Assembly: GCA_020310875.1 (NCBI GenBank)
Contig: CM035428.1
Span: 106,895,182-106,959,181, forward strand
Length of the DNA: 64,000 nucleotides
Source of the DNA: Ceratopteris richardii
Taxonomy: Eukaryota > Streptophyta > Polypodiopsida > Polypodiales > Pteridaceae
Direction: 5' to 3'
How positions within the stretch are numbered: position 1 is the first letter of the stretch; the number at the start of each line of letters is the position of its first letter. This document shows, piece after piece, positions 35,931 through 48,660 of this stretch. The notes beneath the pieces were generated by a model. The model had not been told where the DNA came from and searched no databases. It saw only the letters and a program-made list of their open reading frames with translations. A program made the translations under genes and the position numbers.

Positions 35931-36160
35931 TGTTGGAGTTCGATGTCTACGGAAGCACGCAAACATCACAAGGAAGAAGAAGAAGCTTGGAGCACAACAC
36001 ATAACATTGAATGTATTACCACTAGAATATACAAAGATAAGCAGCCCGTTAGGGCAATAGGCCTATATACAAGCCAGGGGAAAAAACCTCCTAAAGAGGG
36101 AAAAAAGTGCCCCGATGGTCCTAGAGTGCTTACACACATCACTACCTAAATATATCAACA
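35931..36160 (-). repeat. 5' LTR of the C element (230 bp)
   Basis: It runs from TGTTGGAG to ATATCAACA. A TATATA at 36064-36069 may be the core promoter on the minus strand. Confidence 0.92.
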
Positions 36161-36165
36161 AAAAG
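36161..36165. repeat. Target-site duplication of the C element, right copy
   Basis: AAAAG follows the right LTR's terminal CA. Confidence 0.88.
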
Positions 36166-36563
36166 GGCTTGAAAAAGGAGAAATGATTTTCCTAGAAGAA
36201 AGATTCCAATGAATTAGCACAACTAAGGTACCTCGCTCAACAATCTCATGGCCTTGTAGGAGGTATGTTCTAGCTTATAATGCTCATTGTATGCTAGTCA
36301 AGGGCACATATGGCAAGTGTGTCCTAGGAGGATAATTTCAATTTATTAGGAAAGACAAACACAAGGGAAAAGATTGTTACTTTCCAAAAGGTATGGGAGT
36401 TTTTAACTTAATTTACGGACAATGTACAAATGTATAGTGGGTGGGGGTGGCTCAATCTTCCATCCTAGGACAAGTGCCCACTTTGGGATTATCTATTTCC
36501 ACATTCTATGAAAGCCAAGCTTCTAATCAAGCTTCTACTCAAGGAGGATCTCAAAGAAGATTG
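36166..36563. other. Unassigned stretch between two family-C copies
   Basis: This is the right flank of the full-length C element and so continues the pre-insertion sequence of 30536-30984. I see no domain, repeat or RNA gene in it. Confidence 0.4.
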
Positions 36564-39500
36564 TTGGAGTTGAGGTTTATGAAGGCACAGTAGCAACAAA
36601 GAAGATTTCCTTTTTCAACCTGCACACTTTGTTTTCATGAACTTTCTACACAAAACCATGGGGCTGAAATATGTACACTTCTTCATATAAATCACCATTT
36701 AGAAATGCAATTTCGATGTCCAACCATGATGGGTTGCAACTTCATAGATGCAAGTGCAAAGATGCAATGAACAGTGGTCATTAGGCACATGAAAGAAAAA
36801 ACTCTCATCAAAATCAATGCCTTTTTCTTGAGCATAACTTTTGGAAAAATGCCTAATCTTATACCTATCAAGTGTTCAATCAAGATTACATTTCAACTTG
36901 TATACCCGTTTAGTGTCAATGTCCTCTTTCTAGAGGCAAATCACATAAAGGCCAAGTACATTCTTCATAAAGCATCATTTTCTAATTGCGATTTTTTGAA
37001 TTATGTTCTTTGTTAAAAGAAAGAGGCTCATTCTCATCACAAAGACCAAAGACATCCATTACATAACAATCTAATGCAAAAGAAGAACTATGAGAGCTTG
37101 AACAAGTAGGATATTGAAAAGATGCATCTAATTTGATATCTCTCAAGTTTGCACTAGCTATTTAGGCATAGCTTTTTCCCTCTTCTATGTCATCCCTCTC
37201 ATCAATAAGTGCATCACATGAATTTTCATCAAAAATGGAATGTTTTGCATCATCATTTGAAACATATAAGGGCTACTAAATTGGTTCACTCGGTCCCACA
37301 ATTGTCCACATGCAAAAAGAGGCACCAAGGTTTCATACACATCCTTTGAGCTAACTCATGTCTCCTTGCTACATGAAATCAAGGGCTAAATTGCATTTTC
37401 CACACAAAAAAGAAAAACAAAACATCATGGCTAACCATGATTCTTTTAGTTTGTGAATGATACAGACGATATCCTTTGGTTTTAAAATTGTACCCAACAA
37501 AAATGCCTTTCATTACTTTATCATCATTTTTTTATGTTGTTGTTCAGGCACTAATGCATATGGTAGACAACCAAAAGCATGCAGATGACCAACATATGGC
37601 TCGAGACCATGTCAAGCCTCATATGGAGTGATAGACTACAATGCTTTGCTAGGACACCTATTATGTACATATGTTGCACACATAAAAGCCTCAAGCAAGA
37701 AGCTATGTGGTAAATCCTGACTTTTAATATACCTTACCATTTCCACGAGAGGCATGTTCTTCCTTTCAAAAGATCCATTTTGTTGAGGTGCATATGGCAT
37801 AGTACACTAATATTTTATACCATGCTTATCTAGAAATGCATTTAACTCAGAAGGCATATATTCCCCCTTGATGAGAAAGGAGGGTGCCCATTTTACATGC
37901 TTTCATATTTTGAGCCATTACCAAAAATATGTAAAGCACATAAACACTTCAAACTTTGCTTTCAATGGATAAAACCATGCATGCATTTTATAATCATCAA
38001 TAAATGTCAAGAATTTTAGGTAATTTCGATGAAGATGTCTACATAGGACCATAGACATCACTAGGAATAAGCTACAATTTATGTGTAGCTCTAATTGAAC
38101 CATCTTTAGGGAGGGAAGAATATTACATTTTGCCCAAAATATAGCCTTCAAAGACATGTTTAGAAGGTGCCTTAAGTTCTGACAAGAGGATAACATTTCT
38201 AATTTTTGCTGGCAAAGCAGATGAGAAAAATCTAGATGATCAAAGTTTGCATGCCAAAAATTTGCACTTGACATAGACTAAAGCTAAATCATTCTTAGAT
38301 TTTGCATAACCTATGAGCTTATATAGTCTAATACATAGAATGCCAAAGGCACTGATAAATATGGTCATTCAAAAGATCATGGATTACATATCTCTCATTA
38401 ATAAATTTTACTTCCAAGCCAACCTTCGCTAATGCTGAACTAGTAATAGAATTCTCTTGATCATTGGCACATAGAAGGCATTTGACGATGTGAAAGAACA
38501 ACCATCAGTAATATTCAACATGATCCTTCCAAATCTCATGATAATATACATGGATTTGTTAGCATATGTGACAACATTCATTGTTGGAGCAGGCTCAAGT
38601 TAAGTGAAGAAACTATGATATGAGATAATATGTTTGGTTGCATCACTATCAAAGTACCAAAAATTCAAGTCTAACAAAGACATACATTGATCAACTATAG
38701 ACTCTACAAGAACCATTCCAACATTTTTCATCTTTGCCTCTTTTGCAACCAGGTTAGGACAAATCTTAATGACATGGTCATTTTCCTTATAGTAGTTGCA
38801 AAACTTTTTCTACTTTTGTGACTTCTTATCATCTTTGTCTTCCTTTTTCGATTGTGCAATATTACCATATTTTCTCTTACTAGTAGAGGAGCTCCATTTA
38901 CCATTTTTCCCTTTTGAGTGACTAAGAAATCTTGATCTACAACACACAAAATTGACATGTTCTGCCTAAATTGATCAGCTTGAGCTTTGCACTAAAATAC
39001 TAACTTCTGGAATTTTAAGTCATTTGGATTGCCTTCCATCATCAACCAAAGAGTAGAAGAAAAATTATGATATGAATTTGGAAGAACATTAAGAGTATTT
39101 GGCACAATTGAACTATCTAGCAAGATTCCATCATATCAATTTCTCTTTCATATCTTTGATTTTTTTTTTTTAATTGTGCATTGAATATCTTTCGTTCATA
39201 TGGTCACTATCCAAATGTTTTTGGAGGTAAGAAACATGAGGCTCATTTCTTTCCTAGTAGAATGTTGTAATAGTATCCCAAGCATATTTTATAATCTTCC
39301 AAGAGTAAATGTGAGGGATACTGGCATGCTTGATAGAGAAAGCTACCAACACATGTGTGTGTGCATCTTTGCCATCCCCATGCTTTATAGTAGATGCAAC
39401 AAGATACATAAGAAAACCAAGAAATTGCATATCATCATCCTCAACACCATCTATATCACCTTTAATCACACTATTTGCAGGTTTAATAGGATGTTTTTCA

Positions 39501-40165
39501 ACACCTAGTGCAACATTCCATGGGCCTTTTGCTACCAATACATGACACACCATATATGCCAACAATGGGTAATTAGTACCATCAAACTTATCCTCATTAG
39601 CCAATATACACAATACATCATTGCTTTTAGCCATGGCTAGTGAGTAAATACACTGATGTGGAAAATTGACTACATCTCAAAACGTTGAACATAAATATCC
39701 AATCGAGCTTTGCTAGAACTTTAGCAAAATTTAAGGCGCTTGTATTGGCAAACTAGAACATGTGTATATGTTTGGCATAAAAGGACTAAATTGCCTACAG
39801 AGTCATTACGATATTGCGTTTCGAGGCCAAAATAAGCTTAAACTAAAATTTCAAGGCACACAACCAAGATTTTGAACTCCTACTCCGCTCAAGTATACCC
39901 ATAAATTTTCATGCAATTGTAAGAGTTCCATTGTAGGGGTGTTAATGATGCCCTCGAGAAAGTGATGAAGTTCTCTCATACCAATTGTTGGATTTTTTGG
40001 TCTAGGAAAACACATGATTAACACAAGGAAGAAGAAGAAGCTTGAAGAACAACACAAGACAATATGTATTACAAAGTGAATATACAAAGATAAGTTATCT
40101 ATAAGGGTTACAAACATATATAAAAGCCAAGGAAAGAAAACATCCTAAAGAGGGAAAATGAAATA
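36564..40165 (-). mobile_element. Family-C Copia relic with 5' LTR
   Basis: The left end begins with TGTTGGAG and a short LTR-like stub. RT follows (about 36610-37000), then integrase (about 37300-37960), gag-pre-integrase (37920-38280), protease (about 38380-38680) and gag (38700-39634), all antisense. A primer-binding-site remnant and a 5' LTR (from 39986) complete the right side. Relative to the full-length copy a substantial part of the 3' half is missing. It is heavily decayed, more diverged than its neighbours, and probably one of the oldest C copies. Confidence 0.82.
39986..40165 (-). repeat. 5' LTR of the family-C relic
   Basis: It begins TGTTGGATTTTTTGG after the primer-binding-site remnant CTCATACCAAT. 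It shares with other C LTRs the blocks AAGGAAGAAGAAGAAGCTTG and CTAAAGAGGGAAAA. The right end is diverged and approximate. Confidence 0.65.
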
Positions 40166-40379
40166 CCTTGGTCGAAACGCCCCATAAGGCAATTATGTGT
40201 TTCCACTATGATGAATATGGAACCTTTCAAAGAAACTATTCATTACTAGAAGATGTGGCTCCTTGCAAGCACTACCCAAATTGAAAGGACCATTATACAA
40301 AAGAATCTTCAAAGGTGGTTGTAGTTCCTTCACTCTACATATGTTCTAGACATGGAGACAAAGATGAGGAGGAATCGAT

Positions 40380-41743
40380 GCATTCCTTAGCATCAGATCC
40401 ATCATGGCTATATGAGGATACACACCTATGGATGTGCAAAGTTGCAGCAAAAGAGGAGGAGTGAGCAAAAGCAAGAACGTCAAGAACAAGACAAACCTCT
40501 AGACCTATTGAAGACCCAATGTACGTGCCATTAGTGTTTCTAGATGAGGAATTCGAACCCTATGGCCGAGAAGAAATTCTTGCAAGGATGGACATAGCAG
40601 TTAACAAAGAACAATGGATCCCCCATTGTGATGAAGATGGCTATGATATATCCATCTTCACTGTAAACCTTATAGGGGAGGAAACTAAAGGAGATAAACT
40701 CGAATGTGAGATCCCGGAGTGGAGCAAGCAAGTGAAAGAGGAAGAATGGGAAGTAGACTCTAATAGACCCAAATATTCATCTGAAGAGGAATTTTTAGGT
40801 TGGGTAGAAGCCATTTTCCCATACCACACAACCCCTAGGAAGAGAAAGGATAATTCAAATTCTAGTCAACAAAATCAAAAGGTGCGAAAGGATAAAACTG
40901 TGATACAAGAAGAAGAAGAACCATTAATGGAAGTGGCATAAATTCTTTTAAAAATACAAAGCCGAAGAACGAAAGATCATGATAAGAATGCCTAAGAGAG
41001 ACTAAAACTCTAGAGAATGCTATGACAACAAGGAAACTACAAAGAAAGTAGTAGTGGCCATTGAGGGAGGAGACAAAAGATGTATGTACATAGGGCATGA
41101 TCTGACAGACAAAGAGGAAGAAAGTTTGATCACCTTACTGAAAAGGTATAGGGATGTGTTTGTATGGAGTTACAAGGACCTGAAAGGGGTACATCCAGAT
41201 ATATGTTCTCATAGGATACCCATGACAGTTGAGGCTAAACCCACCAAGCCAAAGCCCTATACATATAATGATAACTATGAATTGAAAATCAAGGAAGAGA
41301 TAGATAGACTCATTGAGGTTGGATTCATTTACGAGATAGAACATACCGAATGGGTATCGCCCATTGTAGTTGTGCCTAAGAAGAATGATAAATTGAGAGT
41401 GTGTATTAATTTGAAGAAAGTCAATGCTACCACCATTAGGGACAGTTACCCTTTGTCGATTACAGAACACCTATTGGAAAGACTCACATGCAAGGAAGCG
41501 TATAGCTTTCTTGATGGCTTTTCAGGCTATAACCAAGTCGCCATTGCCCCGGAGGATCAACATAAGATGGCTTTTGCCACTGAATGGGGTATCTTTGCAT
41601 TTTTTTTTATGCCTTTTGGGTTGACGAATGCACCTACAACTTTCCAAAGGTTGATGTGCCATGTGTTCAAAGAGTTTTTGAGAAAGAAATTAGAAGTGTA
41701 CGTAGATGATCTGTGTGCTCACTCAATGCTTAGACTAGATCAT
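40380..41743 (+). mobile_element. Gypsy fragment E, pre-RT linker and RT
   Basis: This is collinear with about 62020-63345 of element G and on the same strand. It has an acidic linker (MYVPLVFLDEEFEPYGREEI, then DEDGYDISIF), then RT with SHRIPMTVEAKPTKPKPYTY, EHTEWVSPIVVVPKKNDKLR, YSFLDGFSGYNQVAIAPEDQ and YVDDLCAHS. It ends where the family-C LTR begins at 41744. No LTR is visible. The bases just left of it (40166-40379) are not clearly assignable. It is broken, and older than the C, D and MITE insertions to its right. Confidence 0.85.
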
Positions 41744-41973
41744 TGTTGGAGTTAGACGTCTACGGAAGCATGCGAACAGCACAAGGAAGAAGAAGAAGCT
41801 TGGAGCACACCACACAATACTGAATGTATTACTAGAGAATGTACAAAGATAAGTAGCCCATTAGGGCAATAGGCGTATATACAAGCCGGGGGAAAAAAAC
41901 CTCCTAAAGAGGGAAAAAAGTGTTTCAACAGTCCTAGAGTGTTCACACACATCACTACCTAAATATATCAACA
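41744..41973 (-). repeat. 3' LTR of the interrupted C element (230 bp)
   Basis: TGTTGGAGTTAG to ATATCAACA, the same length as both LTRs of the full-length C element and clearly homologous to them. Confidence 0.9.
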
Positions 41974-44485
41974 AATCCCCCCTGGGAGTGATGCAGTGAA
42001 CAAGTAGTTGGAACTCATGTATACGGAAGTGCCAACTTATGTGGAAATCACTCCACAAAAGGAAGTAAGCCCAAAGCTTTGTGGAAAGCTTCAAACTTCT
42101 CCCTAGGCAGAGCCTTCGTGAAAAGGTCTGCAATGTTCTCCTGCATGGGCACATATGCCAAGCTGATCTCCCCAGCAAAGAACCTCTCCCTCACATAATG
42201 ATAATGCACCTCAATGTGCTTAGTGCGAGCATGGAACAAAGGGTTCCTTGCAATTGCCAATGCACTCTAACTGTCAATGAAGATGGTGGTGGCAGAAGAC
42301 TGACCAACATCCAAATAAGCCATAAGGCATCTGAGCCACACACACTCAATAATCGCCATGAAAGCTGCCCTATACTCAACCTCACAATTGGAAGTGGCCA
42401 CAGTAGGCTCCTTCTTGCTCAACCAAGATATACATGAGCTACCCTAGTGGACGCACCAGCGTCATAGCAACTAGCCCAATCTGAGTCAGAAAAAGCATGC
42501 AAATCTGGCGATAGTGATCCCCCTTGGGATAAAATAACCCAAGTAGCCGAGTACCACTCAAGTAGTGAAAGATGTGCTTAACCATCTGCCAATGCTTGAC
42601 ACCTGGGCAATGCATAAACCTGCTCATCTGTGAGACAACAAACTAAATATCTCTCCGAGTAATGCATAAGTAAATTAGGCATCCAACAGCCTACTGATAG
42701 AGGACAACATCAAGTGCATCTCGATCATCATGAAGACTCTATCGTAAACCTGTCTCCATAGGAATGGCAATAGGATTACAATCTTCAATGCCAAAACACT
42801 GTAGTAATGCATCAATATATTTCATTTGATACAAAGCCAATCCACCATCAACTTGCATAAATTGAATGCCCAAATAGTGATGCAAATGCCACAAATTAGA
42901 CATCTCAAATGAGACATGCGAATCAGCCTTAAAATCAGCAATATGCTTCTCAATAGGACCAGTGAGTAGCATGTCATCAACATAGAAAACAATGATCAGA
43001 AGCACATCATTAGCATGTTTAACATATAAGGTGCTTTCAGTTGGACTGTTCTCAAAACCATGTGCAATCAGATAGTCATGTATCTTCTCATACCAAGCAC
43101 GTGGTGCCTGCTTTAAACCATATAATGCCTTCTGTAACCTGCACACGTAGTTTTCATGCACTTTCTCCACAAAGCCACAGGGCTGAAAAACATACACTTC
43201 TTCATGCTAGTCACCATTCAAAAATTCAGTTTTGATGTCCAACTGATGTACATTCCAACCATGATGGGTTGCAAGTGCACAGATGCTCCGAACAGTAGTC
43301 ATACGGCATGTAGGTGCAAAGGTCTCATCAAAATCAATGCCTCTTTCCTGTGCATAACCCTTTGCAACAAGCTTAGCCTTATACCTATCAATTGTTCCAT
43401 CAGGCTTATGCTTCAGCTTGTAAACCCACTTAGTGCCAATGGCCTTCTTGCCAGGAGGCAATTCACATAAAGGCCAAGTACCGTTCTTCATTATAGCATC
43501 ATATTCAAATTGCATAGCAGCCATCCAATTTTCTGAATTTTGTGCGTTGTCAAATGAAACAGGCTCATTCTCATCACAGAGACTAGATGCAGCCATAGCA
43601 TAGCAATCTAATGCAAAAGAGGCACTATGAGAGCCTGATCGAGTACAATATCATGCAAAGTTTGCACTAGGCATTTTGACATAGTTTTTGCCTCCTAAAT
43701 GTCAGCTCTCTCATCAACAAGTGCATCATGTAAATTTGCGTTAGAAATGGGATGATCTACATCATCACATGAAACCTGTAAAGGCTGAGAAGTTGCCTCA
43801 TTAGGACAGCACTAGATTGTCCACCTATAAAAAGAGGCAGCAAAGTATCATACATGTCTTTGGAGCTAACAGATGTCTCCTTAGTACATGAAAGCAATGG
43901 CTGAATAGCATCTTCCACAAAAACAATATCATGGCTAACAAGAATGTGTTTAGTTTGTGGATGATAATAGACAATAGCCTTTACTTTCAAAACTGTACCC
44001 AACAAAAATACATTTTACTGCTTTATCATCCAATTTTTTGCGATGTTGTTCAAGCACTAATGCATATGCCAAACAACCAAAAACGCATAAATGAGCAACA
44101 AATGGTTTGCGATCATGCCAAGCCTCATATGGAGTGATAGATTGTAGCACTTTAGTGGGACACCTGTTAAGTACATATGTTGCACACATGACAGCCTCAA
44201 GCCAGAAACTATGTGGTAAAGCATGACTCTTGACCATACACCTTGCCATCTCCATGAGTGACATGTTCTTTCGTTCTGCAACTCCATTTTGTTGAGGTCT
44301 ATATGGCACTGTACACTGGTGTTTTATCCCACATTAAGCCACAAATGCATTAAAATCAGAAGACATATATCCCCCCCCCCTCGATCAGAACAGAGGGTGC
44401 CCATTTTACATGCTGACAGATTTTCAGCCAAAACCAAAAACTGTTTGAAGTACATGAACACTTCAGACTTTGCCTTCAATGGATA
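41744..44485 (-). mobile_element. Family-C Copia element, 3' half, interrupted by D
   Basis: A 230-bp 3' LTR (41744-41973) and a polypurine tract (AATCCCCCCTGG) are followed by RNase H (about 42050-42630), RT (about 42740-43600) and integrase (about 43760-44485). The sequence stops where the D LTR starts and resumes at 51267-51557 at the collinear integrase position, so D inserted into this copy. The 5' half beyond 51557 is missing. It is broken, with several interruptions. It entered gypsy E. Confidence 0.9.
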
Positions 44486-45542
44486 TGTTGATGTATGAAA
44501 CATCACAAGAAATGAATTAATATGACACTAGACAACCTCTATGGTCACCATTAACTCATTTCCACTCCAAACTTTGAGAAATGATAGCCAAAACCAAGAA
44601 CTTTACTTCTTCATAACTTTCTAGTTATTAAAATGACATACCTTTAGTATTTTGCTAATTTCTCTTAACACAAATATTATTTCTCCACGATCTTTTGGTG
44701 GATGAAAATAGAAGAGGCGAGCTTTCCAAGATGCTATTATTTGCAAGAAATGGATCTCTAGAACTCAAGTTGTGGCCTTCACAAGATCACCCTATATGAC
44801 TTGCCAAAACTAGAAATTTTGCCTCCTTTAACAAAAATGATTGTCTAAAAATGAAAATTTGATGCCTCATATCGACTTGAAACAAAAAATCGATGTCACG
44901 CATCGACTTTGTGCTTTTTTAGCCACTTTTTTGTTCCTAAAATAGGTGCTTCTAACACAGATATGATCAAGACCACTTTCATGTGAGAAGTCGATGCCAA
45001 GCATCGACTTTATGCTGAAACTCGATGCCAGGCATCAAGTTGCTCCACAAAACTCATGTTTTCAAGAAGATTTAACAGTAGTTAGAACTGAGAGAATAAA
45101 ACACAAAGTTATCAGCACAAACTTAATGCCAGGCATCGAGTTGCTTGGAAAACTTGAACTTTTGAACTCATCACATAGTAGGCAAGCATGGAAATGATGG
45201 AGAGAGTCTCATACACAGAAGTTTACTTAGTTCTTCTCATAGCTATTAAAAACTCAGAAGTTTTACAAGTGCCTTCTCACTCAGAGAAGCCCGACTATAC
45301 TCAGTCATACAAAATGAACTTTTTCTCACTCTATCACTCTCTTCCACTTTGCGTCAGTTGATACAAATTAACTTATATAGTTTTTCTCAATCTCGTGACT
45401 TTTAAAAAACTTCTAGAACTAAAGTGAACTAACTTTACAAATATAATACACTTGTAAATTTGTCCCTTCACATAGGCATGTGGTTTTCTTCTAAAGCTTT
45501 GACCTTCAAATATATGTCCAATTAGTGATTGTTTCTCCAACA
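44486..45542 (-). repeat. 3' LTR of D (1057 bp)
   Basis: It runs from TGTTGATGTATGAAAC to CTCCAACA. It carries the palindrome array (about 44866-45140) and an ACTATATAAG-type TATA box on the minus strand near 45370-45380. Confidence 0.9.
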
Positions 45543-45552
45543 GCTCCCCCTC
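45543..45552 (-). other. Polypurine tract of D
   Basis: GCTCCCCCTC reads as GAGGGGGAGC on the sense strand just before the 3' LTR. Confidence 0.8.
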
Positions 45553-45579
45553 AATCAATAATTAACATTCTCTGTTTCT

Positions 45580-46155
45580 TCATATCATCTTCTTTTCTTT
45601 TACTCCTGCCGTACTTTTGAATCTACTGGTCTTCACACCATCCAAGCTTTTTGTCATTATGTCTGCTATCTGATCCTTTGTAGAAATGTACTCCACTTCA
45701 ATCTCTTTCTCCATTACTTTTTCTCTCATGAAATGATAATGTATCTCTATATGTTTTGTTCCTGCATGAAATACTAGATTTGTTGCAAGATAAAGTGAAC
45801 TCATATTATCTCCATGTATTGTAGGTATACCTTGATCAATGCCCAAGCTTTTGAATAATGTCTCCATCCATATGACCTCCTTAGCTGCTTCCACAAGTCC
45901 TTTGTACTCAGCTTCAGTTGATGATAATGCTACTGTATGTTGTTTCTTTGAACACCAACTTACAAGCTTATCACCAATACATATCATGTATACATGTGTT
46001 GATCTCTTGTCATCTTGATTACCTGCCCAGTCTGAGTCACTATATGCTCTCAACTTCAAATCTGATGTAAAAGGATAATATAATCCTTCCTTTATAGTTC
46101 CTTTGATATATCTTAGAACTCTTTGACTTGCAATCAATTTGGGTCCTTTGGACAA
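45580..46155 (-). pseudogene. D element RNase H
   Basis: Landmarks are RAYSDSDWAGNQDDKRSTHV, VALSSTEAEYKGLVEAAKEV and AGTKHIEIHYHFMREKV, ending with KSLDGVKTSRF near the polypurine tract. Confidence 0.88.
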
Positions 46156-47110
46156 TGCATGAATTGTGACAAAACTCCCACTGCATAACTAAGATCAGGT
46201 CTTGTTAGTGTAGCATAAATCAAACTACCCACAAGAGATTGATACTTCCTCATATCTTTATATTCTGGACCATCATATTTATTGAGCTTGTGGTTGAATT
46301 CCAGTGGATTTGAAACTTCTCTGCAATTTTCCATTCCAAACTTCTTTAACAAGTTCAGAAGATATCATTCTTGTGACACATATATGCCATGATTTGTATA
46401 ACTAACTTCCATTCCAAGAAAGTATGATAACTTTCCTAGGTCACTGATCTTGAACTCTTTCTCAAGTAATCTTTTTACCTCCTTGATTCCTTCATTTGAA
46501 GTACCTGTGATTATAATGTCATCTACATAAATACAAATGTAGATTGTACCTTCCTCTATTCTTTTGATGAGTAGACTTGGATCTACTTTTGAACTTTGAT
46601 ATCCAAGATCATTGAGATACTTCACCAGTCTATAGTTTCATGCTCTTGGAACTTGCTTCAATCCATAGAGTGCTCTTCTCAATCTGCAAATAAAATTTGG
46701 ATACTTGGAATCTATTAACCCTTGAGGTTGTTCCATGTATACCTCATCTGATATGTATCCATTCAAGAATGCATTCTTTATATCCAATTGACTTAGGGTC
46801 CATCCTTTTGAAGTTGCAATAGCAATGATTGTACTTATAGTTGACATCTTAGCTACAGGACTGAATGTCTCATGATAATCTATGCCATAGGTTTGGGCAT
46901 AGCCTTTCACCACCAGTCTAGCTTTGTATCTGGCTATACTTCCATCAACAGGCTTCTTCACTTTATAAACCCATTTATTTCCAACTACTTTCTTACCATT
47001 TCATTTAGGAACAAGTTCCCATGTCTTGTTCTCCTCTAGTGCATTGAATTCTTCCTTCATTGCATCTTCTCATTGCTCCTTACCTTTTGCTTCATCATAG
47101 TTCTGAGGTT
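46134..47110 (-). pseudogene. D element reverse transcriptase
   Basis: Visible blocks are ARLVVKGYAQTYGIDYHETF, LSQLDIKNAFLNGYISDEVY, CRLRRALYGLKQVPRA, IYVDDIIITGTSNEG and LGKLSYFLGMEVSYTNHG. Its N-terminal side is bounded by the MITE insertion in the linker. Confidence 0.88.
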
Positions 47111-47111
47111 C

Positions 47112-47119
47112 TTCATCAT
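47112..47119. repeat. 8-bp target duplication of the MITE, left copy
   Basis: TTCATCAT precedes the CAAGGT terminus and is repeated exactly at 47499-47506. Confidence 0.88.
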
Positions 47120-47498
47120 CAAGGTAGGATCAAAACTCGAACTGTACACTTTTCCGTACGTATTGTACGTATTGTACGTACGGTACATACGAAACGTACC
47201 AAACCATACCATATGTGCTCAATGTATTTTTAAATTTATGCAACATTTTCATTTTTTTTTGCCTCGATTTGAGCATGGCTTGATTCTTTTTTGTCATAAT
47301 TCATTGTTTAATGTTGATATTAGTGTTTAAATAACTTGATTCTTGAACATGCAACATATAATATTTGTATATTTTTGTCATTTAAGAATTGTAAAATTAT
47401 GGGAAAATGTACAGAACGTACCGAACCTCAAGATTAGGTTCAGATCTTGAACTGTATGCGAACTGTACGTACCGAATCTAACGTACCATTCCACCTTG
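47120..47498. mobile_element. hAT-type MITE (379 bp, non-autonomous)
   Basis: The element begins CAAGGTAGGA and ends TTCCACCTTG, terminal inverted repeats matching at 8 of 10 positions. It is flanked by an exact 8-bp direct repeat TTCATCAT (47112-47119 and 47499-47506). Eight-bp duplications and CA(A/G)GG termini are characteristic of the hAT superfamily. Subterminal zones are rich in TACGTA/ACGTACC motifs in both orientations, including three TACGTA cores 9 bp apart near 47155-47178; such clusters usually bind hAT transposase. The middle is AT-rich and has no coding capacity, so it would need a transposase in trans. It is the youngest layer at this site because it lies inside D. Confidence 0.88.
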
Positions 47499-47506
47499 TT
47501 CATCAT
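47499..47506. repeat. 8-bp target duplication of the MITE, right copy
   Basis: TTCATCAT follows the ACCTTG terminus and matches 47112-47119. Confidence 0.88.
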
Positions 47507-48660
47507 CTTTGACCATATATGCATAGTTCTTCTGAATTATGTAAGAAGTGTCATAAGAATACCTTTCTGGTTGTCTTCTTGTCCTAATTGACCTCCTTGG
47601 TTCACATTCTTCATATGTGTCTGGATACACCTCTTCATCAAATATAAGAGCTTCTTCATTCCATCTTGTTAATCCACTTATGGATGTACTTGATTGCATA
47701 TAGCCTTCATCTTCATTTACCTGCACAATTGATTTTCCTTTCTCACATCTTCTTACCTCTTCTTCAAATTCTTTAGTTGTATGACTTTGATCTGCATACC
47801 AACTTTTCTGTTCATCAAATCTAACATCTCTATAAACAAGAAATTGTTTGGTTAGAGCATTCCACAACCTATAACCCATCTGCTTTTTATCATAACCAAT
47901 GAACACATATTTTTCTGCCTTTGGTTCAAGTTTATGTCTAAGTTGTGATGGCACATAAGCATATGCAATTGATCCAAATACTTTACAATGATCTAGTGTT
48001 GGTTTCTTACCCCACCAAGCTTCATATGGAGTCATTCCATTGAGACCTGCACATGGTAATCTATTCACAAGATATGTAGCTGTATTTATAGCCTCAGCCC
48101 AAAGATAATTTGGACAATTCTTCTCCTTCAGCATAGCTCTAGCAAACTCAACCAAAGTCCTATTTCTTCTTTTTGCTACACCATTTTGGTGTGGTGTATA
48201 CGTGCAGGTTATTTCTCTATTAATACCTGCATTCCAAAGATAATCATTGAATTCTTGGGAGAAGTATTCTCCCCCTCCATCAGACCTCAGTCTTTTAAGC
48301 TTTTGACATGTGACTCTCTCTGCATATGCATGAAAATGCTTGAAGGCTCCAAACACTTCTGATCTTTCCTTCAAAACATATAAAGTTATCCATCTTGTAG
48401 CATCATCAATGAAAAGAACATAATACATTGAGCCACTGATAGATCCTTCTTTTGTTGGTCCCTATACATCTATATGAATGAGCTCTAGTAATCCATCATG
48501 TTTGAATCTTTTCTTTTGAAATGGTAACCTGTGTGCTTTTCCCATCTGACATGCTTCACATTTATAAATCATATGTTGACTCTGCACATTTGGTAATCCT
48601 AGTATAGACTGATTTGCAACCATATCCTTAATTCCTCTTTCATTGAAATGACCTAATCTC
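47507..48660 (-). pseudogene. D element integrase and gag-pre-integrase
   Basis: Integrase landmarks are VLFIDDATRWITLYVLKER, LRSDGGGEYFSQEFNDYLWN, TYTPHQNGVAKRRNRTLVEF, MTPYEAWWGKKPTLDHCKVF and YVFIGYDKKQMGYRLWN. An acidic linker follows. The gag-pre-integrase region lies at about 48490-48660 and matches the fragment at 22922. Confidence 0.88.

Larger units (their letters stand above)
30990..36160 (-). mobile_element. Full-length family-C Copia element
   Basis: Two 230-bp LTRs (30990-31219 and 35931-36160) begin TGTT and end CAACA. They flank gag, protease, integrase, RT and RNase H in Copia order on the minus strand. The 5-bp duplication AAAAG (30985-30989 and 36161-36165) is perfect. A clear initiator-Met-type primer-binding site and a polypurine tract are present. 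By eye the LTRs differ at about 25 of 230 sites (about 11%), mostly transitions, so this is the oldest datable insertion here. The structure is complete but the coding region has several breaks. Confidence 0.95.

Noticed and set aside
44367-44381. C-rich run as a polypurine tract
   Set aside because: It lies inside family-C integrase sequence, not beside an LTR, and is a local homopolymer expansion.
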